DNA from: Streptomyces marispadix
Lineage (GTDB): Bacteria; Actinomycetota; Actinomycetes; Streptomycetales; Streptomycetaceae
Assembly: GCF_022524345.1 (NCBI RefSeq)
Contig: NZ_JAKWJU010000002.1
Coordinates: 4,998,501-5,062,500 of the forward strand
DNA: 64,000 nucleotides
Direction: 5' to 3'
Positions 16,180 through 25,125 of this stretch are shown here, one piece after another (position 1 is the first letter of the stretch; the number at the start of each line of letters is the position of its first letter). A model generated the notes under the pieces. The model searched no databases, was not told where the DNA came from, and was given only the letters and a program-made list of their open reading frames with translations. A program made the translations under genes and the position numbers.

Positions 16180-19100
16180 ATGGACGAACTGCCGGTGGAT
16201 GAAGCGCCGTACACAACGGACATGTTGCCGTCGGCCGGTCCCGGGCCGGGACCGGAGCGCGGGGATGTCCGTGTGCCTGTTCCGCGCCCGCGCGGACCGG
16301 AGGTACGAGAAGCCTCCGTCCCAGAGGAGGACCCGGTGATGCCGGGGGGCGCGGCCACGCGCCAGGGCCTTGTGCGTACCCCTGCCGGTGCGCCGGCCTT
16401 CGCTCCGCCGTCGACGCGGGCCGGTTCTCCGACCTGTGCCGAAGTGCCGCCGGGCGGCGGCCAGTTGAGGACTTCCGCAGCGGGCGGCGTGCCCGCTCCG
16501 GCGACAGCGTCCTCGGCGTCGCCGGTGCCGGCCGCCCGCGCCGCGTCCGTACGGGAGCGAGTGCACGACGGCGAGTTCGGCGCCGCCGGGCGCAGGGGCC
16601 CGAAGGACGGCTCATCCGCGGTCGCACAGGCTGGAGTCGGGGACGCAGCGGTCACGGCAGGCCCGGGGATGGGGCAGCCGAGCGCGCGGCCGGAAGTGCG
16701 GCCGGTAGCGCAGCCGGTGAGCGTGCTGCCGCAACTCCTGCTCGTCGTCCTCTGCGGCGGCTATGCGATCGGTGCCGCCTTCGGCTGGGGCTCACGGCAA
16801 CTGTCGCTGTTCATGGGCGACTTCGGGCTCAGCGCCGCCGGGGTGCTCGCCGCGGCCTCCTGCGTGCGCTACGCCCGCATGCACCGCGGTACCCAACTGG
16901 GCCCCGCCTGGCTGCTGTTCGGGCTCTCGTCGCTGATGGCCGCCGCAGGCAACGCCGTCTGGGGCTGGTACGAGGTGGTGCTGCACCAGCCCGTGCCCCG
17001 CCCCAGCGCCGCGGACTTCTGCTTCCTGCTCTTCGCGCCGCCCGCCATCATCGGCCTGCTCGTACTGGCCAAGAGGCCGGTGACGAGAGCCGGTTGGGTC
17101 TGCCTGGGCCTGGACTCCTGGCTGATCGGCGGTTCGCTGCTGACGCTCTCCTGGTCGCTTGCGCTCGTCCACACCGCGTACTGGGAAGGCGACTCGGTGG
17201 CGCGTGCGGCGCTGGCGCTGGCCTACCCTCTGCTGGACATCGTGCTGGTGAGCATGGTGCTCGCACTGCACTTCCGGCGCGCGGCCGCACACCGCTCCGC
17301 GGTCAACACCGCGATCGGCGCCCTGGCGCTGACCGTGCTGTGCGACGCGCTGTTCACCTCGCCGCTGCTCCGCGAGCACTACACCTCGGGGCAGTTGCTC
17401 GACGCCGGATGGTTCGCGGGTGCGCTCCTGCTCGCGTACGCGCCCTGGGTCAAGGGCGAGCGTGAGGCGCACCGGCACACCCAGGGCGCCACAGGCCGGG
17501 GGTGCGGCGCGGTCGGCGTGGACGGCCGCGTGGGCGGCGCCATGGCACCCGAGCGGGACGTCCTCCACGGCGACGACTCCCCGAGCCGTCCGATCGCGGG
17601 TTCGCTGGCCGCGCTCACGCCGTATCTGGCCGCCGCCGTCTGCACGTTGGGCATGCTCTACAACGCCGTCTCCGGTCGCGAGATCGACCGCGTGGTGCTC
17701 TTCACCACCTGCACGGTCGTGCTCGCCCTCGTCGTGCGGCAGGGCATCATGCTGCTGGACAACATCAGCCTGACCCAGGAACTGGCCCAGAAGGAGAACC
17801 ACTTCCGCTCCCTGGTCCAGGGCTCCAGCGACGTCATCATGATCGCCTCTCCGACGGGCATGCTGCGCTACGTCTCACCCGCGGCCGCCGGGGTCTACGG
17901 CAGGGACGGCGACGCCCTCATCGGCTCCGAACTCGCCGCGCTCATCCACCCCGAGGACCTCGCCCGCGTGCTGCACGAGCTGCGCCGCTTCCTCGCGACG
18001 CCGCCGCAGCAGATGCCTTCGACGCGGATCGAGTGCCGCTTCCGGCACGGCCGCGGCCACTGGCTGAACGTCGAGTCGACGGTCAACCGCTACCGCAGCG
18101 GCCTCATCTTCAACAGCCGTGACGTCACCGAACGGGTCCGTCTCCAGGCGCAGTTGCAGCACAACGCCTCGCACGACCCGCTCACCGACCTGCCCAACAG
18201 GGCGCTGTTCACCGAGCGCGTGCGCAAGGCCCTGGTCGGACGGCGCGGCGGGGACAGTGAGCACGCGGTGCTCTTCATCGACCTCGACGGCTTCAAGGCC
18301 GTCAACGACACCATCGGCCACCAGGGCGGGGACGAACTGCTCGTGGCCGCCGCCCGGCGACTCCAGGAGTCGGTCAGGGCCGGGGACACCGCGGCGCGCC
18401 TCGGCGGCGACGAGTTCGCGGTGCTCATCCTCGGCGACGGCAACCCCAGCACCCATGCCGCCGCCGAACGGGAGCTGCGCATCCACGAGATCGCCGACCG
18501 CCTGCGGGTGACGCTCTCCGAGCCCTACCGGGTGGAGGGCAGAGAGGTGCGGGTCGCGGCGTCCATCGGCATCGCCTTCGCCGAGCCCGGCATCTCGCCC
18601 ACCTCGCTGATGCGCAACGCGGACCTGGCGATGTACCGCGCCAAGCAGGCGGGCAAGGCGCGGGTCGAGCTGTACGCGCCGCACATGCAGGAGGGCACTC
18701 CGGCCGGGACGGCCGGGACGGTCGGCGCACCCGGGGCAGCCGATGCGAAGAGCACCTCCGGGAACGCCCCGAGAACCCCGGACGAGAACCGGCAGGGCAC
18801 CTCGCAGAGCGCTTCGCCGGAGATCTCGCGCAGCACGTCGCGGAGCACCTCGCAAGGCACCGAGCGCAGCGCGGCGACCCTCCCTCGTGAAGCCGCACCA
18901 ACGGCTCCCGTCGCGGCCCCGGGCGACCGGCCTGCCGGACGGGACGACCATGAACGCGGCGACGCCGTCGCGGCCGGACCGAGAAGCCGCGCCGTCGGCA
19001 CCGGCGACGCCCGGGAGACCGCGAGAGCGTCCGGTACCGCACCGGTGGCATCCCACACGGGTACGGCGCACACCACGGGCCCGGCGGCCGCGTTCCAGCC

Positions 19101-20271
19101 CGGCAGTGAGTTCACGCTGCTCCATCAGCCGGTCGTGGAGCTGGCAGGGGGCAGGATCACGGCGGTGACGGCCCATCCGAGAAGGCGCTCGGCGCAGGGC
19201 GTTCTGTTCACTCCGGCCGAGTTCACACGCGCTGCCGGGGCCGGAGGCAGCGGGCCTGGCGAAAGCCGTGACCCTGGCAGCGGCCCCGCCGGCAGCCCGG
19301 GCAGAGGCGACGTCGACGGCAGAGGCCCACGCGGGGACACCCGTCGCCGTGGTTCGGGGGCTCACATCGGGGCGCCGCCCCTCCCGGCCCCACCGGCCGG
19401 GCCCGGCCACCGGCTGCTCGCGGAGGCCCTACGGCTGGCCGTGGCGCGGCAGAGCGCGGGCTTCCATGTGCCCGTCTCCGTACGGCTGCCTGCCGCGTCA
19501 CTCCTGGAGCCCGCACGTGGCGGCGGCACCGTGGAGGCCGTGGCGGTACGGCACCAACTGCCCCCCGGCTCCCTGATCTTGGAGATCACGGGCGCGGACA
19601 CCCGCGTCGCCCTGGAGGAGCTGGAGGCGCGACTGAGCGCGCTGCGCAGCCATGGCGTCCGTATCGCGCTCGACGGCTTCGGCAGCGGACCGCTGGCGGT
19701 GTCGGCGCTGCGGAGGCTTCCGGTGGACATCGTGAGGCTCGAACGCGTACTCGTCGAAGGCGTGGTGGACTCCGGAAGACTGCGCAAGATCACCAAGGGT
19801 CTGCTGCGCATCGGCGCCGACCTCGGTCTCACGTCGGTCGCCGAGGGCATCGATCTGCCCGAACAGGCCGCATTGCTACGCGAGTTGGGATGCACCCAGG
19901 GTCAGGGTGCGCTCTTCTCCGACCCCCTGGACGAACACCGCTTACGGCACGTGCTCTCCCGCGGGGTTCTCCCCGTGCCCGACGAACGCGCGCCCGCGTG
20001 TGGTCAGCCCGCGCGCGGGCGTCCGCAGGTCCCGGGCCCTTCGGGAGGACCGCCGGGCGGCTCGGCGGGCGGCAGAGCCGGGCACTCCCAGGGGAGCCGG
20101 GGCGGAGGCCGCTCGGTCGTGGTGGCGGGGGCCCTGCCCGTACGGTTGCAGGAGCGGCGCGAGAGCATGCAGCCCTGGCTCGTGTCCGGGGACTCACGGG
20201 AGCCTGTGGACCCCGTCACACGGCCGTCGCCCCCCTGCTCGCATGCTGAGACGGGCGTCCCACCCACTTGA
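16180..20271 (+). CDS. membrane PAS-GGDEF-EAL cyclic-di-GMP protein with degenerate EAL
   Basis: About 1363 residues. A disordered N-terminus (to about 180) precedes a block of some nine membrane helices (about 180-430), a PAS domain (NHFRSLVQGSSDVIMIASPTG, about 540-645), a GGDEF domain (about 660-835), a Ser/Thr/Arg-rich linker and an EAL domain (about 970-1260). The diguanylate cyclase site GGDEF at 742-746 and the inhibitory RxxD site (RAGD, 733-736) are intact. In the EAL domain the EAL triplet is replaced by VTA in RITAVTAHP, DDFGTG by DGFGSG, and the KID-type motif by RLE, so phosphodiesterase activity is doubtful. The start is uncertain: ATG 16180 lacks a good ribosome binding site. 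An orthologue next to ilvB occurs in other Streptomyces (cdgE in S. venezuelae, if I recall correctly). Confidence 0.88.
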   Translation: MDELPVDEAPYTTDMLPSAGPGPGPERGDVRVPVPRPRGPEVREASVPEEDPVMPGGAATRQGLVRTPAGAPAFAPPSTRAGSPTCAEVPPGGGQLRTSAAGGVPAPATASSASPVPAARAASVRERVHDGEFGAAGRRGPKDGSSAVAQAGVGDAAVTAGPGMGQPSARPEVRPVAQPVSVLPQLLLVVLCGGYAIGAAFGWGSRQLSLFMGDFGLSAAGVLAAASCVRYARMHRGTQLGPAWLLFGLSSLMAAAGNAVWGWYEVVLHQPVPRPSAADFCFLLFAPPAIIGLLVLAKRPVTRAGWVCLGLDSWLIGGSLLTLSWSLALVHTAYWEGDSVARAALALAYPLLDIVLVSMVLALHFRRAAAHRSAVNTAIGALALTVLCDALFTSPLLREHYTSGQLLDAGWFAGALLLAYAPWVKGEREAHRHTQGATGRGCGAVGVDGRVGGAMAPERDVLHGDDSPSRPIAGSLAALTPYLAAAVCTLGMLYNAVSGREIDRVVLFTTCTVVLALVVRQGIMLLDNISLTQELAQKENHFRSLVQGSSDVIMIASPTGMLRYVSPAAAGVYGRDGDALIGSELAALIHPEDLARVLHELRRFLATPPQQMPSTRIECRFRHGRGHWLNVESTVNRYRSGLIFNSRDVTERVRLQAQLQHNASHDPLTDLPNRALFTERVRKALVGRRGGDSEHAVLFIDLDGFKAVNDTIGHQGGDELLVAAARRLQESVRAGDTAARLGGDEFAVLILGDGNPSTHAAAERELRIHEIADRLRVTLSEPYRVEGREVRVAASIGIAFAEPGISPTSLMRNADLAMYRAKQAGKARVELYAPHMQEGTPAGTAGTVGAPGAADAKSTSGNAPRTPDENRQGTSQSASPEISRSTSRSTSQGTERSAATLPREAAPTAPVAAPGDRPAGRDDHERGDAVAAGPRSRAVGTGDARETARASGTAPVASHTGTAHTTGPAAAFQPGSEFTLLHQPVVELAGGRITAVTAHPRRRSAQGVLFTPAEFTRAAGAGGSGPGESRDPGSGPAGSPGRGDVDGRGPRGDTRRRGSGAHIGAPPLPAPPAGPGHRLLAEALRLAVARQSAGFHVPVSVRLPAASLLEPARGGGTVEAVAVRHQLPPGSLILEITGADTRVALEELEARLSALRSHGVRIALDGFGSGPLAVSALRRLPVDIVRLERVLVEGVVDSGRLRKITKGLLRIGADLGLTSVAEGIDLPEQAALLRELGCTQGQGALFSDPLDEHRLRHVLSRGVLPVPDERAPACGQPARGRPQVPGPSGGPPGGSAGGRAGHSQGSRGGGRSVVVAGALPVRLQERRESMQPWLVSGDSREPVDPVTRPSPPCSHAETGVPPT

Positions 20272-20304
20272 CACGGAAAGTGCCCACGGGGGAGGGTCTG
20301 TGCC

Positions 20305-20346
20305 ATGCGCACCCGAATTCTCGTACTTGGTAAGCGCGTCGACTGA
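20305..20346 (+). CDS. ilvB leader peptide
   Basis: MRTRILVLGKRVD followed by TGA, with GGGGGAGGG eight bases upstream. The run Ile-Leu-Val-Leu and a later Val make it a branched-chain amino acid sensor: ribosomes would stall here when charged Ile, Leu or Val tRNA is short. The same leader is familiar upstream of ilvB in other Streptomyces. Confidence 0.85.
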   Translation: MRTRILVLGKRVD

Positions 20347-20385
20347 CCGGGTCCCCGTCAGGACCCGCGACCACAGCGACGCGCT
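20333..20385 (+). promoter_or_regulatory. pause/anti-terminator hairpin of the ilvB leader
   Basis: AGCGCGTCG (20333-20341, inside the last leader codons) pairs perfectly with CGACGCGCT (20377-20385). Nested inside, CGGGTCC (20348-20354) pairs with GGACCCG (20361-20367). A ribosome stalled on the Ile-Leu-Val codons would leave this structure altered and so affect the terminator that starts one base later. Confidence 0.65.
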
Positions 20386-20419
20386 CCCCTCGCCTGCCTC
20401 ACGGCACGGGGGGTTTTTT
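20386..20419 (+). terminator. rho-independent attenuator before ilvB
   Basis: CCCCTCG (20386-20392) pairs with CGGGGGG (20407-20413), and after a 2-base bulge TGCC pairs with GGCA around a TCAC loop. Six T residues follow at 20414-20419. A T-run terminator is rare in this G+C-rich DNA, which argues for a purposeful attenuator. Confidence 0.8.
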
Positions 20420-20529
20420 GTTGCACAAGCGCCGTGGCGAAGCCCCGCGGCGGCAGGTGCAGCAGCCACTCAGCACACCGACCGCATCGACACGAGCGTC
20501 AATCCTCACTCTCCGAGAAGAGATCACCG

Positions 20530-22398
20530 ATGACCGAGCAGTCCTCCGCGGCTCCCAAACCCCAGCCGCGGGCCCGTACCGTCGGACAGCCGAAGCCCGC
20601 ACCGGCCGAGATGACGGGCGCCCAGTCCCTCATCCGTTCTCTCGAAGAGGTCGGCGCCGACACCGTATTCGGCATTCCGGGCGGGGCGATCCTTCCGGCG
20701 TACGACCCGATGATGGACTCCGCACGCGTGCGTCACGTGCTGGTGCGGCACGAGCAGGGCGCGGGCCACGCGGCCACCGGGTACGCGCAGGCCACGGGCA
20801 AGGTCGGTGTCTGCATGGCCACCTCGGGCCCCGGCGCGACCAACCTGGTCACCCCGATCGCCGACGCGCACATGGACTCCGTGCCGCTGGTGGCGATCAC
20901 CGGCCAGGTCGCCTCCGGGGCGATCGGGACGGACGCGTTCCAGGAGGCCGACATCTGCGGCATCTCGATGCCGGTGACCAAGCACAACTTCCTGGTCACG
21001 AACCCGGACGAGATCCCGCGCACCATCGCCGAGGCGTTCCACATCGCCTCGACCGGCCGTCCCGGGCCCGTCGTGGTCGACATCGCCAAGGACGCCCTCC
21101 AGGGCCGTACGACCTTCGAGTGGCCGCCCGTCTGCGACCTGCCCGGCTACCGGCCGGTGACCAAGCCGCACGCCAAGCAGATCCGCGAGGCGGCCAAGCT
21201 GATCGCCGAGGCCAGGCGGCCCGTGCTCTACGTCGGCGGCGGGGTCCTCAAGGCCAAGGCCACCGCGGAGCTGAAGATCCTCGCCGAGCTGACCAACGCC
21301 CCGGTGACGACGACGCTGATGGCCATCGGCTCCTTCCCCGACAGCCACCGGCAGCACCTGGGCATGCCGGGCATGCACGGCAGTGTCGCGGCCGTCACGT
21401 CGCTTCAGAAGGCCGATCTGATCGTCGCGCTCGGCGCACGCTTCGACGACCGCGTGACCGGCAAGCTCGACTCGTTCGCCCCGATGGCGAAGATCGTGCA
21501 CGCCGACATCGACCCCGCCGAGATCGGCAAGAACCGCGCCGCGGACGTGCCGATCGTGGGCGACGCCCGCGAGGTCATCGCCGATCTCGTGGTGGCCGTG
21601 CAGGCCGAGCTGGGCGAGGCGCCCGAGGGTTCACCGGCCGCGACCGGATACGTGGACTGGTGGAAGCAGCTCGACCGCTGGCGCGAGACGTACCCGCTGG
21701 GCTACGACATGCCCGACGACGGCAGCCTCTCCCCGCAGCAGGTCATCCAGCGCATCGGCGAACTGGCCCCGGAGGACACCGTCTACGCCGCTGGCGTCGG
21801 CCAGCACCAGATGTGGGCCGCGCATTACATCGACTACGAGCGCCCCGCGACCTGGCTCAACTCCGGCGGCCTGGGCACCATGGGCTACGCCGTTCCCGCC
21901 GCGCTCGGCGCCAAGGTCGGCCGGCCGCAGAGCACCGTGTGGGCCATCGACGGCGACGGCTGCTTCCAGATGACCAACCAGGAGCTGGCCACCGCCGCGC
22001 TCAACGGCGTGCCCATCAAGGTCGCGATCATCAACAACGGCGCGCTGGGCATGGTCCGCCAGTGGCAGACGCTCTTCTACAACCAGCGCTACTCCAACAC
22101 CAAGCTGCATACGGGCCCCGGCGACGAGGATGTCCAGCAGCCCAACAAGGGCACCCGCTGCCCCGACTTCGTGAAGCTGGCCGAGGCGATGGGCTGCGTC
22201 GGCATCCGCTGCGAGGACCCGGAAGAGCTGGACTCGGTGATCGAGAAGGCCAACGCCGTCAACGACCGCCCCGTCGTCGTCGACTTCATCGTCCACGAGG
22301 ACGCGATGGTCTGGCCGATGGTGGCCGCCGGCACCTCCAACGACGAGGTCATGGCGGCGCGCGGCGTCCGTCCCGACTTCGGCGACGACGAAGAGTGA
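20530..22398 (+). CDS. ilvB: acetolactate synthase, large catalytic subunit
   Basis: Joins two pyruvates, or pyruvate and 2-oxobutyrate, to make the first common intermediate of valine/leucine and isoleucine synthesis. The 622-residue protein has the three thiamin-diphosphate enzyme domains: the catalytic Glu in [13 protein letters not shown], the FAD-binding middle domain, and the ThDP motif [19 protein letters not shown]...INN near residues 476-505. A ~35-residue Pro/Ala-rich extension precedes the conserved core, as in other Streptomyces. The ATG at 20530 follows a GAGAAGAGA stretch. It is governed by the leader and attenuator just upstream and co-transcribed with ilvN. Confidence 0.97.
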   Translation: MTEQSSAAPKPQPRARTVGQPKPAPAEMTGAQSLIRSLEEVGADTVFGIPGGAILPAYDPMMDSARVRHVLVRHEQGAGHAATGYAQATGKVGVCMATSGPGATNLVTPIADAHMDSVPLVAITGQVASGAIGTDAFQEADICGISMPVTKHNFLVTNPDEIPRTIAEAFHIASTGRPGPVVVDIAKDALQGRTTFEWPPVCDLPGYRPVTKPHAKQIREAAKLIAEARRPVLYVGGGVLKAKATAELKILAELTNAPVTTTLMAIGSFPDSHRQHLGMPGMHGSVAAVTSLQKADLIVALGARFDDRVTGKLDSFAPMAKIVHADIDPAEIGKNRAADVPIVGDAREVIADLVVAVQAELGEAPEGSPAATGYVDWWKQLDRWRETYPLGYDMPDDGSLSPQQVIQRIGELAPEDTVYAAGVGQHQMWAAHYIDYERPATWLNSGGLGTMGYAVPAALGAKVGRPQSTVWAIDGDGCFQMTNQELATAALNGVPIKVAIINNGALGMVRQWQTLFYNQRYSNTKLHTGPGDEDVQQPNKGTRCPDFVKLAEAMGCVGIRCEDPEELDSVIEKANAVNDRPVVVDFIVHEDAMVWPMVAAGTSNDEVMAARGVRPDFGDDEE

Positions 22399-22435
22399 CC
22401 GAGGGTTCAGGGAACTTCCAGAGAAGGAACGACAG

Positions 22436-22960
22436 ATGTCCAAGCACACGCTCTCCGTCCTGGTGGAGAACACCCCCGGAATCCTCGCCCGGATCGCCGC
22501 CCTGTTCTCCCGCCGCGGCTTCAACATCGACTCGCTCGCCGTCGGCGTGACCGAGCATCCCGAGATCTCCCGCATCACGATCGTCGTGAACGTGGAGGAT
22601 CTGCCGCTGGAGCAGGTCACCAAGCAGCTCAACAAACTCGTCAACGTTCTCAAGATCGTTGAGCTGGACCCGGCCTCGGCCGTCCAGCGTGAACTCGTTC
22701 TGGTGAAGGTCCGAGCCGACAACGAGGCCCGCTCCCAGATCGTCGAGATCGTCTCGCTCTTCCGCGCCAAGACCGTGGATGTCTCGCCGGAGGCCGTCAC
22801 CATCGAAGCCACCGGCAGCAGTGACAAGCTCGACGCCATGCTCAAGATGCTGGAGCCGTACGGCATCAAGGAGCTGGTGCAGTCAGGGACCATCGCCGTC
22901 GGGCGCGGCGCCCGCTCCATCACCGACCGGAGCCTTCGCGCCCTGGACCGCTCCGCGTAG
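22436..22960 (+). CDS. ilvN: acetolactate synthase, small regulatory subunit
   Basis: The 174-residue regulatory subunit stabilises IlvB and confers feedback inhibition by valine. It opens with an ACT domain (MSKHTLSVLVENTPGILARI, then RRGFNIDSLAVG), followed by the C-terminal domain with AVTIEATGSSDKLDAMLKML. The length is normal. GAAGGA stands before the ATG and the gene begins 37 bases after ilvB, so the two are in one transcript. Confidence 0.97.
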   Translation: MSKHTLSVLVENTPGILARIAALFSRRGFNIDSLAVGVTEHPEISRITIVVNVEDLPLEQVTKQLNKLVNVLKIVELDPASAVQRELVLVKVRADNEARSQIVEIVSLFRAKTVDVSPEAVTIEATGSSDKLDAMLKMLEPYGIKELVQSGTIAVGRGARSITDRSLRALDRSA

Positions 22961-23022
22961 CGCGGCGCGCGCCCCGGCACCGCCGGCGCCCCCTGGACGC
23001 ATGTGCCGTACGGGCGTCGTAG

Positions 23023-24132
<1,110 letters not shown>

Positions 24133-24166
24133 GCGCTCCTCGCGCATAGCGCAGCCGGCGTACGCC

Positions 24167-24214
24167 GCCGCCCCGTCTCCCCGCCGCGAAACCGCCGCGA
24201 GGAGACGGGGCGGC
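24167..24214 (+). terminator. hairpin terminator after ilvC
   Basis: GCCGCCCCGTCTCC (24167-24180) and GGAGACGGGGCGGC (24201-24214) are perfectly complementary over 14 bases with a 20-base loop. Confidence 0.78.
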
Positions 24215-24305
24215 CGTCGTTCCGCCCCGCCCGCGCCGTGTGAGCGGCGCCGCGCCGACCTCCACGGGCCGAACCGCGAGTGCGCCGGGGGACGTCACGG
24301 AGGAC

Positions 24306-24929
24306 ATGGCAGTAACAGCGGTTCGCTACCTCTACCTCACGCGCCACGGCGAGGCCTCGCCGGACGACGGACGGCTGACGGAAACCGGTCGTCGCCAGGC
24401 CCTGCTGCTGGGCGAGCGGCTACGCCGCAGCCCGCTCTCCTCGGTCTTCCACGGCCCGCTTCCGCGAGCGGCGGAGACCGCCGGACTGATCCGCGGCCGG
24501 ATCGGCGACGTTCCCCTCCAGGTCTCGGAGCACGCCGGAGATCACATCCCTTACGTACCGGGCAGAGACGAACTTCCCGCGGAATCGGCCGACTTCATGC
24601 TCGGCCGCCTCGCGGAGATCCCGGCCCGGCAGCTTCGGGAGGGACCCGAGCAGGCCCGGCGTGCGCTCGCGGCCTTCACCGGACCGGCCGAGGGTGACGA
24701 GCCGCGCCACGAACTCGTCGTCACTCACGCCTTCCTCATCGGCTGGCTGGTGCGCGACGCCCTCGACGCACCCGAGTGGCGCTGGATGGGCCTCAATCAC
24801 GCCAACGCGGCGCTGACCGTCGTCCGTTACACGCCGGGACGCCCGGCCTCGCTGCTCCTCTTCAACGACACGGGGCATCTGCCCCCTGCGCTCCGCCGTA
24901 CGGGCCGGCCCCGTGAGATCGACGTATGA
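24306..24929 (+). CDS. histidine phosphatase (phosphoglycerate mutase-like) family protein
   Basis: A 207-residue member of the histidine phosphatase superfamily: LYLTRHGEAS carries the phospho-accepting His, and the second catalytic His is in ELVVTHAFLIGWL. The substrate is unknown; family members act on phosphorylated metabolites or proteins. The ATG at 24306 was chosen because the RHG motif normally sits about ten residues from the start; its ACGGAGG is only three bases away, so a different start is possible. Confidence 0.82.
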   Translation: MAVTAVRYLYLTRHGEASPDDGRLTETGRRQALLLGERLRRSPLSSVFHGPLPRAAETAGLIRGRIGDVPLQVSEHAGDHIPYVPGRDELPAESADFMLGRLAEIPARQLREGPEQARRALAAFTGPAEGDEPRHELVVTHAFLIGWLVRDALDAPEWRWMGLNHANAALTVVRYTPGRPASLLLFNDTGHLPPALRRTGRPREIDV

Positions 24930-25125
24930 GCCGCGGGCGGCGCCGCGACAGCGGCCCGGTGCGTGAACCTCCCCGCCCGCGAACGCGGTTCGGACCGTCG
25001 CGGCTGGGGATGATGGCTGCGGTGAGACGGCAGGCGCATGGCGACGCCGATCGGTGGGGCAGCCGTGACCGGTTCGGCCTCTCCGACGATGCCTACGACG
25101 TATCGACCGACCCCGGGAGCAGTTC

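Noticed and set aside
20268..20273. TTGACA as -35 of the ilvB promoter
   Set aside because: A -10 at normal spacing would fall on the leader peptide's ribosome binding site and no TANNNT is there.
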